The notes: generated by a model from the sequence alone, not told the origin. A stretch of 41,138 nucleotides of DNA from UBA1258 sp963643225 (GCA_963643225.1 CAVIIX010000016.1:1-41138), one strand, 5' to 3'; numbered from the stretch's first letter, positions 1 through 8,513 are shown. Numbers and translations: made by a program.

Positions 1-123
1 CCACTGCCTTTAGGCAGTGGGTGCTCTTGAACGAGGTGCTGGGTTACAAGCCCAGTACCTCGTAAGGCACGTAGTGCCGCTTTTAGTAGAGCCGTAGCGA
101 AGCAAATTGCGAATATCATTGAC
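1..123 (+). repeat. Dispersed structured repeat A, copy 1
   Basis: The first 123 bases are a copy of a repeat found again at 23350-23470 and, cut off by the window edge, at 41101-41138. It folds into three hairpins: CCACTGCC-TTTA-GGCAGTGG (1-20), a 13-bp stem with one G-T pair formed by 31-43 and 51-63, and GGCAC-GTA-GTGCC (66-78). It ends in AATATCATTGAC (112-123), only 12 bases before the next start codon, so it forms the 5' leader of the sensor kinase gene. No open reading frame or transposase is linked to it. Confidence 0.85.
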
Positions 124-134
124 TGTGGAGGACT

Positions 135-3100
135 ATGCAGGCTTCAGTTTTATATCAGCTTTTAAACATAATAATGGTGGCGGCGGTTTTAATCTTAATA
201 AAGCTTATTTATGACAGACTTGAAGTAGTAAGCAACAGGTGCTTACTGGTGGCAACTTTAGGTATGGCAATCGACCTTGTAGCCTGGTTTTCAATATCTC
301 ATTCCAGTGCGCTTGAAGCAGCTATCGTGTGCTTAAGACTCTCTATTATAGGAAGGCTTTTATTCGGTCTTGGCTTCATTTATTACATGAGTCGTGAATG
401 TAAGGCTAAATATCCCACTTTTATAACGGCACTTTGGGGAGTGTCTATTGTTGGTACCTTTGTGCACACCTTTAGAGCTCCTGTTGATAATGCTTATTTA
501 TCTGATCTTTGCCTTTTTGATGTAACTGGTATCGTGGTGTTAAGGGGCACAAGAGGCGTGCTTTACTATACCCACCTGGTGGCGGCATTTTTAGTCGGAA
601 TATGGAGCATAGTGCTTATTATTAACTCCTTAATCAGGCACAAGGGGCGACTTGAAAATAAGGTTATTGTCAATGCTCTGTTTTACCTTGCTTCGATTAT
701 AGTGCAGGGCATAAGCGTTGCAAATTATGAGATCAATTATGATGTTTTATATAATTACACTCCTTTAACAAGAGCCTTTGCTACGGGAATTTATGCATAC
801 CTTTCCTTTAAATACAATTTCCTGAATTATGACAGGCTTGCAGGAAAGAGCCTTGTAAGTGACATCGGAGCAGGCTTTATCGTACTTTCCGCAAAATACG
901 AGGTTTTGTATGCAAACGACATTGCTTTTGATTTATATCCTGATTTAATAGAAGGAAATGTATGCAGTGCCGAGTTAAAGGAAGCGATTTCAAGACAGGA
1001 ATCTAAATTTGAAAAGAATGGCTTTACCTATAAGGTGACTGCTGACAGACTTGTTGCAAACGGAAAAATCGAAGGTTATACAATCTTAGCTTCGGATATT
1101 TCAGACGTGGTGCAGCTTGAACGTGATGCCCTTAAAAACGAAGAAGCCAGAAAGAACCTTTTAATAAATATTTCTCATGAATTAAAAACTCCCTTAAATG
1201 CATTAATGGGAGCTTCCGAAATGATGAAAAACGAAGACTTATCGGCTGAAGCCTATAAGGAATATGCCGAGGTTGTAAGAGTCTCCACCATGAACCTTAA
1301 CGATATTCTGAACGATATCCTGAGTGCTTCTTCAGACTATGAAAAGGTTCAGACTTTTGACATGGCACCCTACAGCATATGCACTCTTGTAGATAATGTT
1401 GTAGATATGTGTAATGAACGTGTGGCAAGAAAGAGCGTTGAATTTTATGTAAGCGTAGCTGAGGATATTCCAGTTAACGCAATCGGCGATGACCACCGAA
1501 TAAGACAGGTGCTATTAAATGTTTTAACGAATGCCATCCGTTACACGGCAGACGGTTCCGTAAGCTTAAAGGTGTCAGGTGAATACTTAAGCGACGGACG
1601 CTTTGAATATGTATATACAATCCGTGATACCGGAAGAAACGTATTTAAGACAGATATAAATTTTGAAGAATACATGTCTAAGGGCAATGAACTTGGGATG
1701 GACTTTTCAACGGGCTATGGCATAAGCTTAATGGTAGCCAAAAAAATTGCAAAAGCCTTAGACGGCGACTTATCCGTTTGCAGCATTAAAAACAAAGTAA
1801 ATGTATATTCAATAAGAATTCCGTCACAGCTTCTTGACCGAAAGACGTTATCGTCCTATGAATTTGATAAAAAACTTCGTGTTTCTTTCTACGGGAACAC
1901 TGAAGATTTATTTCTTGAATTAAAGAAAACCTGTAACCGGTTAAAAATTTTAAATGATTCTTTTCAGGTATTATCACGCATCAGAAAGGCTACGGATGAA
2001 ACAAGATATCCGATTTTAATTTACGATTACGAAAAATACGGCCGCAAAATTGCAGCCTCCGAAAAGGCAAAGTCCTACGTACATGTTGCAGTGCTTACTG
2101 GAAACAGCACCCCCAAGGAATTGGATGATGACTGCATTTTCGTGCGGGCACCTTTAAGTGCCATTACTATTAACAAGATTTTTCTTGAGCAGGAAAAGAG
2201 GGTTAAAAGTAAAAAAACAGCTGAAAGCAACGCCTTTATATGTCCTCAGGCGAAAATCCTGGTGGTGGATGACAATACTCTTAACCTGCAGATAGCCCGC
2301 ACCATGTTAGAACAGTTTAAGGCAACGGTGGATGTGGCTGAAAGCGGATACGAATGCCTTGAAATGCTCATGGAGGGTAAAAAATACGACCTGATTTTCT
2401 TAGACTACATGATGGAGGGTATGGACGGCATTGAGGCTGCCCGCAAGATAAGAGCTTTAAAGCTTCCTATTAAGGACGTAGTAATTATTGCCTTTACCGC
2501 CAATACCGTTAAAGGGGCAAAAGAAAAATATCTTGAAGCCGGAATGGATGGATGCTTATTTAAGCCTGCCAGCACCGAGGCCTTTGCTGCCTGTCTTCGT
2601 GCCTATTTAAAAAGGGACCTTCTTATATTCGAGCACGGTACAGAGGCTATGGAAAAACCTGCAACAGACTATGGCTATCCTGTAATTGAAGGAATAGATA
2701 CAGAGGCTGCCGCACGTTATACGGGCTGCAATAAGAAGCTGTTCCTTGTCATGCTAAGAGACTTCGTGAATGAAGTTGAAGAAAAGGAAAGCAAAATGCT
2801 TGCTCTTGAAAGAGAAGGCAACTACAAAGATTTCGTAGTGATGGTGCACGGCATTAAGGGAATGGCAAGAACCCTTGGCATGATTAAACTTTCAGAAAAG
2901 ATGTACGAGCTTGAAAAGGCAGGTAATGACAGAGACGAAGCCTTTATTAAAGCAAATATGCCTGAGGTACTTTCTTTCTACAGAAAACAGGCGGCTTTGG
3001 CAGAACCCTTCGCTGAAAAGGAAGAAAAGAAAATTGTTAAAATACCAAGCGATTCGGTTGAAAGGATTTTGCTTAGGATGCATGAAAAGCTTGAAGAATT

Positions 3101-3263
3101 TGAAATGGATGATACGGAAGAGCTTTTTAAGGAATTGTGGCCCGCAGACTACGATGAGATTAAGGCCCCTTTAATGAAGGGCCTGAAAGAAGCGATTGAC
3201 CGTGTAGACTATTACGCTTCAATGGAATATGTTGAAAAGCTTTTAGACTGTTATGAACATTAA
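135..3263 (+). CDS. 7TM hybrid sensor histidine kinase / response regulator with HPt domain
   Basis: A 1042-residue membrane-bound phosphorelay protein. About seven hydrophobic segments fill residues 5-230 (7TM-type sensor), followed by a PAS-like stretch (about 240-325), then HisKA with the phosphorylatable His348 in NISHELKTP. A HATPase region follows (N-box about 453-473), but its G1 box reads DTGRNV and its lid reads TGYGISL, so it is degenerate. Residues about 588-695 look like a worn receiver without a clear acceptor Asp. A good receiver follows (VVDDN; acceptor Asp757 in FLDYMMEGMDG), and then a C-terminal HPt with His905 in VHGIKGM. The start is set by GGAGG at 127-131. The gene lies 15 bases ahead of the alcohol dehydrogenase gene, so the two are probably co-transcribed. 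The ligand and output target are not evident; there is no DNA-binding domain. Confidence 0.9.
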   Translation: MQASVLYQLLNIIMVAAVLILIKLIYDRLEVVSNRCLLVATLGMAIDLVAWFSISHSSALEAAIVCLRLSIIGRLLFGLGFIYYMSRECKAKYPTFITALWGVSIVGTFVHTFRAPVDNAYLSDLCLFDVTGIVVLRGTRGVLYYTHLVAAFLVGIWSIVLIINSLIRHKGRLENKVIVNALFYLASIIVQGISVANYEINYDVLYNYTPLTRAFATGIYAYLSFKYNFLNYDRLAGKSLVSDIGAGFIVLSAKYEVLYANDIAFDLYPDLIEGNVCSAELKEAISRQESKFEKNGFTYKVTADRLVANGKIEGYTILASDISDVVQLERDALKNEEARKNLLINISHELKTPLNALMGASEMMKNEDLSAEAYKEYAEVVRVSTMNLNDILNDILSASSDYEKVQTFDMAPYSICTLVDNVVDMCNERVARKSVEFYVSVAEDIPVNAIGDDHRIRQVLLNVLTNAIRYTADGSVSLKVSGEYLSDGRFEYVYTIRDTGRNVFKTDINFEEYMSKGNELGMDFSTGYGISLMVAKKIAKALDGDLSVCSIKNKVNVYSIRIPSQLLDRKTLSSYEFDKKLRVSFYGNTEDLFLELKKTCNRLKILNDSFQVLSRIRKATDETRYPILIYDYEKYGRKIAASEKAKSYVHVAVLTGNSTPKELDDDCIFVRAPLSAITINKIFLEQEKRVKSKKTAESNAFICPQAKILVVDDNTLNLQIARTMLEQFKATVDVAESGYECLEMLMEGKKYDLIFLDYMMEGMDGIEAARKIRALKLPIKDVVIIAFTANTVKGAKEKYLEAGMDGCLFKPASTEAFAACLRAYLKRDLLIFEHGTEAMEKPATDYGYPVIEGIDTEAAARYTGCNKKLFLVMLRDFVNEVEEKESKMLALEREGNYKDFVVMVHGIKGMARTLGMIKLSEKMYELEKAGNDRDEAFIKANMPEVLSFYRKQAALAEPFAEKEEKKIVKIPSDSVERILLRMHEKLEEFEMDDTEELFKELWPADYDEIKAPLMKGLKEAIDRVDYYASMEYVEKLLDCYEH

Positions 3264-3278
3264 ATAAAGAGGTGAAAT

Positions 3279-4487
3279 ATGAAGGCATATTACAGAACCA
3301 GACAATGGATTATGGGGATGTCAATCAGAGTGTTGTCAAGAAGGGAGCCTGAAGTCATAAGGGGAAACGGAAGCATTATGGAAATACCAAAAAGACTTGT
3401 CAAAACCGGCAAAAGGAATGTTTTTCTTGCTACAACCCCTGGGTTTATAAAGCGCGGAACATTAGAGCCTCTATTTGAAGCAATCAAAAATGCCGGAATT
3501 AATTTAACGATTTTTTCTGAAGTGACTCCTGACCCTACGATTGAGTGTGTGGAGGCAGCCCTTAAATTATACAAAGAAAATAATTGTGAGTCCTTTGTGG
3601 CAATCGGTGGCGGCAGCGTTATCGACTGCTCAAAGGCAGTGGCCGCAAGAGTGGTGCGTCCTGACAAAACCATCAGACAGATGAAGGGTGTACTCAAAAT
3701 AAGAAAGACCATTCCTGATTTTTATGCGGTTCCAACAACTGCAGGCACCGGCTCAGAGACAACGGCAGCAGCGGTAGTAACAGACACTGTAAACGGTACT
3801 CATTATAAATATGCGGTTAACGATTTCTGCCTTGTGCCTAAATATGCAATTTTAGACCCGCAGATTACCGTGGCCCTTCCAAAAGGTATTACGGCTTTTA
3901 CCGGTATGGATGCTCTTACCCATGCGGTAGAAGCCTATACAAACCGCTTTGCTTCCTTAAAGGTAAAGAAAGCCTCCTTTGATGCTGTTAAATTAATCTA
4001 TGAAAATCTTGAAAGGGCCTATGAAGACGGCACGAATTTAGAAGCGCGTGAAAATATGCTGCTTGGTTCCTTCTATGCCGGGGTAGCCTTTACAAACAAC
4101 TTTGTAGGCTACGTGCATGCGGTTGCCCATGCAGTGGGCGCTCTTTACGGCATTGCCCACGGTGAAGCAAACGCAATAATTTTACCTGCAGTGTTAGAGC
4201 TGTATGGAGACTCCTGCGTTAAGGAGCTTTCAGAACTTGCTGAGGCAGCAGGCATTAAGGGTGATACTGCAAAAGAAAAAGCAGATAATTTTATTAAATC
4301 TGTTAAAAAGATGAATTCAGACCTTGGAATTCCAAAAAAAATAGAAAAGCTAAAAAAAGAAGATTTTACAGAAATAATAAATCGTGCTATAAAAGAAGCA
4401 AATCCTTTATATCCCGTTCCTGCAATCTGGGGTAGATCAGATTTTGAATGTTTACTTGAAAAGCTTTACGGAGGCAATAATCAATGA
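3279..4487 (+). CDS. Iron-containing alcohol dehydrogenase
   Basis: A 402-residue cytosolic NAD(P)H-dependent dehydrogenase of the iron-activated family (FucO / butanol dehydrogenase / YqhD type). The nucleotide-binding GGGS is at 110-113 and PTTAGTGSE at 152-160. The four expected metal ligands are present with family spacing: Asp211 and His215 (DALTH), His280 and His294. Length is normal for the family. The exact alcohol or aldehyde cannot be read from sequence; fermentative aldehyde reduction is the usual role. RBS GAGGTG precedes ATG. Its last four bases overlap the start of xpt (ATGA), indicating translational coupling with a purine salvage gene, an unusual pairing. Confidence 0.9.
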   Translation: MKAYYRTRQWIMGMSIRVLSRREPEVIRGNGSIMEIPKRLVKTGKRNVFLATTPGFIKRGTLEPLFEAIKNAGINLTIFSEVTPDPTIECVEAALKLYKENNCESFVAIGGGSVIDCSKAVAARVVRPDKTIRQMKGVLKIRKTIPDFYAVPTTAGTGSETTAAAVVTDTVNGTHYKYAVNDFCLVPKYAILDPQITVALPKGITAFTGMDALTHAVEAYTNRFASLKVKKASFDAVKLIYENLERAYEDGTNLEARENMLLGSFYAGVAFTNNFVGYVHAVAHAVGALYGIAHGEANAIILPAVLELYGDSCVKELSELAEAAGIKGDTAKEKADNFIKSVKKMNSDLGIPKKIEKLKKEDFTEIINRAIKEANPLYPVPAIWGRSDFECLLEKLYGGNNQ

Positions 4488-5062
4488 ACTGCTTGGAAGA
4501 AAGAATTTTAAAAGACGGCGTTGTAAAGGAAGGAAACGTATTAAAGGTTGATTCCTTTTTAAATCATCAGATGGATGTAGCCTTATTTAACGAAATGGGT
4601 GAAGAATACGCAAGACGTTTTAAAGGCAAAAACATAAACAAGATACTTACAATCGAGGCATCAGGCATTGGCATTGCAAGCGTTGTTGCGCTTCATTTTA
4701 ACAATGCACCCGTTGTATTTGCAAAGAAGGCTAAATCAATTAACCTTGATGGCGAAATGTATACAGCCGAGGTTGAATCCTTCACTCACAAAAACACCAA
4801 CCACGTAATTGTGTCAAAGAAGTTTTTGAGTGCTGAGGATCACGTGCTTATTATTGATGACTTCCTTGCTAACGGCTGTGCTCTTCAGGGACTTATTCAG
4901 ATATGTACCCAGGCAGGTGCCACCGTTGAAGGCATCGGTATTGCCATTGAAAAAGGTTTCCAGCCCGGAGGACAGATGATTCGTAATTTAGGCTACCACC
5001 TTGAATCTCTTGCAATTGTAGAATCAATGGATGCTGCTACAGGAAAAATTGAATTTAGATAG
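4484..5062 (+). CDS. xpt: Xanthine phosphoribosyltransferase
   Basis: A 192-residue type I phosphoribosyltransferase that converts xanthine and PRPP to XMP in purine salvage. The PRPP-binding loop VLIIDDFLANG is at 121-131, and the N-terminal half (ILKDG, FLNHQMD) matches the Firmicute Xpt pattern closely. Length equals the usual 190-195 residues. The start overlaps the stop of the preceding dehydrogenase by four bases. In many Firmicutes xpt itself sits behind a guanine riboswitch; here the riboswitch lies after it, before the nucleoside transporter, so xpt is probably transcribed from upstream. XMP made here would feed the GMP synthase encoded 6 kb downstream. Confidence 0.93.
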   Translation: MNCLEERILKDGVVKEGNVLKVDSFLNHQMDVALFNEMGEEYARRFKGKNINKILTIEASGIGIASVVALHFNNAPVVFAKKAKSINLDGEMYTAEVESFTHKNTNHVIVSKKFLSAEDHVLIIDDFLANGCALQGLIQICTQAGATVEGIGIAIEKGFQPGGQMIRNLGYHLESLAIVESMDAATGKIEFR

Positions 5063-5241
5063 GTTGCGCTGGCCTTTGGCCGGCTGCTCTATTCCTTCAC
5101 TAAAATTGTGGAATGGAATAAACATCACGCAGATATATTTTTCTTGACCTGTAGCAACTTATGTTGACCAATTTTAACACAAAATTAACAACTTGCCGAA
5201 AAGCCGATTTAAAAATATGCTAAATTAGTCAATTTGGTACA

Positions 5242-5270
5242 TTGAAATTTGCTTTCGGTATTGATATTCT
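5242..5270 (+). promoter_or_regulatory. Promoter for riboswitch-controlled nucleoside transporter
   Basis: TTGAAA (5242-5247), a 17-base spacer and TATTCT (5265-5270) lie 20 bases before the purine aptamer, as expected for a sigma-A promoter driving this leader. The stretch 5063-5241 before it is A+T-rich and holds no convincing gene; an imperfect hairpin (about 5089-5122) lacks a T-tract. Confidence 0.6.
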
Positions 5271-5289
5271 AAACTCGTAAAGATAATTA

Positions 5290-5363
5290 TTTTCGATATA
5301 TATCAAAAGATATGGTTTTGAAGTTTCTACCCGGATACCGTAAATAACCGGACTATCGAAGAT
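5290..5363 (+). ncRNA. Purine (guanine-class) riboswitch aptamer
   Basis: The three-way junction is fully recognisable. P1 is TTCGATA (5292-5298) with TATCGAA (5354-5360); P2 is CAAAA (5304-5308) with TTTTG (5316-5320), closing the conserved loop GATATGG; J2/3 contains GTTTCTAC; P3 is CCGG (5331-5334) with CCGG (5348-5351), closing a loop with CCGTAAA that can kiss the P2 loop. The base that decides specificity, just before the 3' strand of P1, is C (5353), as in guanine/hypoxanthine sensors; adenine sensors carry T. It should switch off the nucleoside importer when guanine is plentiful. Confidence 0.93.
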
Positions 5364-5440
5364 GCATTTACGACTTTAGGTACAGTTTTATTTTTTATTA
5401 TAGGTAATGCTGCTCGTATAATCGTATTGTATTTTTGATG

Positions 5441-5474
5441 ATCGGTTTAGATTTAATCTAAATCGATTTTTTTT
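5441..5474 (+). terminator. Riboswitch expression-platform terminator
   Basis: A stem of about 12 bp (ATCGGTTTAGATT pairing with AATCTAAATCGAT) is followed by an eight-to-nine-base T run at 5466-5474. It lies about 80 bases after the purine aptamer and is the probable OFF switch. The T run passes directly into repeat B copy 1. Confidence 0.8.
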
Positions 5475-5609
5475 ACCTATAGGAAATTGCGTTGCGATTC
5501 AATATAGGTAAAAAAGGCACTACGTGCCAAGATGCGCACTCGCGCGAAAGGTATATGTCGCCTTAGCGACCGCGCTCGGCGCTTTAGTTTCGCAAGCAAA
5601 ACTCTTTTA
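5474..5609 (+). repeat. Dispersed structured repeat B, copy 1
   Basis: About 136 bases made of five hairpins in a row: an imperfect long stem (ACCTATA...TATAGGT, inner AATTGC/GCGATT), GGCAC-TAC-GTGCC, GCGC-ACTC-GCGC, GTCGC-CTTA-GCGAC, and AGTTTCGC-AA-GCAAAACT followed by TTTT. The copy begins at the T-tract of the riboswitch terminator and separates it from the gene it controls. An open frame from 5532 runs through it into the lipoprotein gene but has no ribosome site. Other copies are at 19701-19842 (reverse), 26421-26592 and 39050-39150. Confidence 0.85.
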
Positions 5610-5672
5610 TTTATTTATTTTTTCTGTATATTGATTATAATTAAAACCCAAGCAAAAGAAAAAGGAGAAATT

Positions 5673-6863
5673 ATGAAAAGAATTGTAGCATTATTATTAT
5701 CTTTACTCATGGTTTTATCACTCTGCGCATGCGGTGATAACGCTACTACAGAAACAAACGCATCATTAAAGGCAGGTTTTATCTTCCTTCATGATGAAAA
5801 CTCAACTTACGACTTAAACTTTATCAATGCAGCTAAAGAAGCTTGTGAGGCTTTAGGCGTTGAAATCGTTATCAAGACAAACATCCCTGAAGGTCAGGAA
5901 TGCTATGAAGCAGCTTGTGAACTTGTAGATGCAGGCTGCGGTTACGTTTTTGCAGACTCTTTCGGTCACGAAGACTACATCATCGAAGCAGCCAAGGAAT
6001 ATCCTGAAGTTCAGTTCTGCCATGCAACAGGTACAAAGGCTCACACAGAAGGCCTTTCAAACTACCACAATGCATTTGCTTCCATTTACGAAGGACGTTA
6101 CCTTGCAGGTATTGCAGCAGGTATGAAGCTTAACGAGATGATTGAAGCTGGCACTATCACAGCAGATGAATGCAAGATCGGTTACGTAGGTGCATTTACA
6201 TATGCAGAAGTTATTTCCGGTTATACATCCTTCTTCCTTGGAGCAAAAAGCGTTTGCCCTACCGCTACAATGGAAGTTACCTTTACAGGCTCATGGTATG
6301 ATGAAACAGCAGAAAAGGAAGGCGCTCAGACCCTTATCAAAGACGGCTGCGTACTTATTTCCCAGCATGCTGACTCAATGGGTGCGCCCACAGCTTGTGA
6401 AACAGCAGGTGTTCCAAATGTTTCTTACAACGGTTCTACAGCATCTGTAGCTCCCAACACCTTCATCGTATCTTCAAGAATCAACTGGGCTCCTTACATG
6501 AAGTATTCTATGCAGTGCACGATGGACGGCACAGCCTTTGAGGCTGACTGGACAGGCACAATCGCTACAGAATCAGTATTACTTACAGACCTTGGCGACG
6601 CTGCTGCAGAGGGTACTGCAGAAGCTATCGAAACAGCAAAGGCTGCTATGGTAGCAGGTACTCTTCACGTATTTGACATCACAACCTTCACCGTAAATGG
6701 CGAACAGGTTAACTCTTACATGGCTGACGTTGATACAGACGCAGCTTACGAAGGCGATCACGAAGCAATTAAGGACGGCTACTTTGCTGAATCTTCAGAC
6801 CGTTCCGCTCCTTACTTCGATCTTCAGATTGACGGCATCACTCTTCTTGACACAAAATTCTAA
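5673..6863 (+). CDS. BMP-family nucleoside-binding lipoprotein of ABC importer
   Basis: A 396-residue extracellular solute-binding lipoprotein of the BMP/PnrA/Med family, the ligand-capturing part of purine nucleoside importers. The signal peptide MKRIVALLLSLLMVLSL leads to a lipobox cysteine at residue 20 (LCAC). Family hallmarks are FVFADSFGHED-like and GYVGAF motifs and the repeated SGYTSFFLGAK / VLISQHAD patterns. The start at 5673 is chosen because AAGGAGAAATT precedes it and the signal peptide begins there; the same frame stays open back to 5532, through the repeat, but without a ribosome site. It is first in the operon with the ATPase and permeases (6981-10611) and is under the guanine riboswitch, which supports a purine nucleoside substrate. 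Confidence 0.92.
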   Translation: MKRIVALLLSLLMVLSLCACGDNATTETNASLKAGFIFLHDENSTYDLNFINAAKEACEALGVEIVIKTNIPEGQECYEAACELVDAGCGYVFADSFGHEDYIIEAAKEYPEVQFCHATGTKAHTEGLSNYHNAFASIYEGRYLAGIAAGMKLNEMIEAGTITADECKIGYVGAFTYAEVISGYTSFFLGAKSVCPTATMEVTFTGSWYDETAEKEGAQTLIKDGCVLISQHADSMGAPTACETAGVPNVSYNGSTASVAPNTFIVSSRINWAPYMKYSMQCTMDGTAFEADWTGTIATESVLLTDLGDAAAEGTAEAIETAKAAMVAGTLHVFDITTFTVNGEQVNSYMADVDTDAAYEGDHEAIKDGYFAESSDRSAPYFDLQIDGITLLDTKF

Positions 6864-6910
6864 ATTTGAATGCGGGCTCTTGAAGAAAGCCCATAGTATT
6901 TGGTACAATT

Positions 6911-6949
6911 TTCAAAGGGTGGGTAATAAAACCACCCTTTGAATTTTTT
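6911..6949 (+). terminator. Intra-operon terminator / attenuator
   Basis: TTCAAAGGGTGG (6911-6922) pairs perfectly with CCACCCTTTGAA (6932-6943) and is followed by six T. It lies between the binding-protein gene and the ATPase gene, the usual place for partial termination that makes binding protein in excess over the membrane parts. Confidence 0.85.
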
Positions 6950-6980
6950 CGTTTTTGGTTTTATTTAAGGAGATACCAAT

Positions 6981-8513
6981 TTGGAAACAAAACAGGCAGC
7001 AGTTTCCATGCGTAATGTCACCAAGACATTCGGTGCAGTAACTGCCAATTCAAAAGTCAACTTAGACATCTACAAGGGCGAGATTTTAGCCCTTCTCGGA
7101 GAGAATGGTAGCGGTAAGACTACCCTTATGAACATGATTTCCGGCATTTATTTTCCAGACGAAGGACAGATTTTCATTAACGGAAAGGAAGAGGTTATCC
7201 GTTCACCTAAGGATGCTTTTTCTTTGGGCATAGGTATGGTTCACCAGCATTTTAAGCTTGTGGATGTATTAACTGCAGCCGAAAATATTGTTCTTGGTAT
7301 GGAGGGTAAGCTCAACCTCAAGGAGGCTTCCAAAAAGATTACAGAAATCTGCAACCGCTACGGCTTTGAGGTAGACCCTAATCAAAAGATTTACGATATG
7401 TCAGTATCGGAAAAGCAGACTGTTGAAATCGTAAAGGTTTTATACAGAGGCGCTGACATTCTGATATTAGACGAGCCCACCGCTGTTTTAACTCCCCAGG
7501 AAACTGAGAAGCTATTTAATGTGTTAAGAAACATGCGTGACGACGGTAAGGCAATCGTTATTATTACCCACAAAATGCACGAGGTGGAAAGCCTTTCAGA
7601 TCGCGTAGCCGTTTTAAGACACGGTGAATATGTGGGTGATATGATTACAAGCGACACAAACGCTAAAGAAATGACAGACATGATGGTAGGTCATTCCGTA
7701 ACGCTTAATATAGAAAGACCAGAACCAGTTAATTCAAAGCCCCGTATCGAGGTAAAGGGACTTACCGTGAGAAACGAGGAGGGTATTGTAAAATTAGACA
7801 ATGTTTCCTTCACTGCCAATTCCGGTGAAATACTTGGTATTGCCGGTATTTCAGGCTGCGGTCAGAAGGAGCTCTTAGAGGCAATCGCAGGCCTGCAGCC
7901 CGCAGAATCCGGCGAGATTTTCTACGTTGAAGATGACGGTAAAGAGGAGGCTTTGCTTGGAAAAGATCCATTAAAAATTGCCGAAATGGGTGTTACCCTT
8001 TCTTTTGTCCCCGAAGACAGACTTGGCATGGGACTTGTAGGCAACATGGACTTAACCGACAACATGATGCTTCGTTCCTTCAGAAAGGGCACTACGGTTT
8101 TCACAGATCGTAAGGCACCAAAGCATCTTGCAGAAACGGTTGTAAAGGATTTGGAGGTTGTAACTCCAGGGGTTTCCACTCCTGTAAGACGTTTGTCCGG
8201 CGGTAACGTACAGAAGGTACTTGTGGGCCGTGAAATCGCTTCGGCTCCCACAGTTTTACTGACAGCCTATGCGGTAAGAGGACTTGACATCAATTCTTCC
8301 TACACAATCTACGATCTTATCAATCAGCAAAAGAAAAACGGTGTAGCCGTAATCTTTGTGGGCGAAGACTTAGACGTACTGCTTGAAATCTCCGATAAGA
8401 TTTTAGTGCTCTGCGGCGGTAAGGTCAGCGGCATTGTGGATGGACGCACAACAGATAAAAATACGGTTGGCATGATGATGACCAGAGTAGGAGGTAAGAG
8501 CTTAAGTGAGTAA
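6981..8513 (+). CDS. ABC transporter ATP-binding protein, double-NBD, nucleoside uptake
   Basis: A 510-residue cytoplasmic ATPase with two ABC domains, as in NupA/YufO and RbsA. The first Walker A is GENGSGKTT (40-48) with Walker B LILDEPTAV. Its signature is the altered SVSEKQ rather than LSGGQ. The second domain has the degenerate P-loop GISGCGQKE, a good LSGGN signature, and a Walker B region VLLTAYAVRGLD without the usual Asp-Glu pair, normal for this subfamily. The start codon is TTG, eight bases after AAGGAG (6967-6972); the first in-frame ATG, nine codons later, lacks a ribosome site. It overlaps the next gene by eight bases. Confidence 0.93.
   Translation: METKQAAVSMRNVTKTFGAVTANSKVNLDIYKGEILALLGENGSGKTTLMNMISGIYFPDEGQIFINGKEEVIRSPKDAFSLGIGMVHQHFKLVDVLTAAENIVLGMEGKLNLKEASKKITEICNRYGFEVDPNQKIYDMSVSEKQTVEIVKVLYRGADILILDEPTAVLTPQETEKLFNVLRNMRDDGKAIVIITHKMHEVESLSDRVAVLRHGEYVGDMITSDTNAKEMTDMMVGHSVTLNIERPEPVNSKPRIEVKGLTVRNEEGIVKLDNVSFTANSGEILGIAGISGCGQKELLEAIAGLQPAESGEIFYVEDDGKEEALLGKDPLKIAEMGVTLSFVPEDRLGMGLVGNMDLTDNMMLRSFRKGTTVFTDRKAPKHLAETVVKDLEVVTPGVSTPVRRLSGGNVQKVLVGREIASAPTVLLTAYAVRGLDINSSYTIYDLINQQKKNGVAVIFVGEDLDVLLEISDKILVLCGGKVSGIVDGRTTDKNTVGMMMTRVGGKSLSE

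Noticed and set aside
5089..5122. Terminator directly after xpt
   Set aside because: The imperfect TATTCC...GGAATA hairpin has bulges and no T-tract on the plus strand.
5532..5672. N-terminal extension of the BMP lipoprotein through repeat B
   Set aside because: No ribosome site precedes the upstream ATG, and a canonical lipoprotein signal peptide with AAGGAG starts at 5673.
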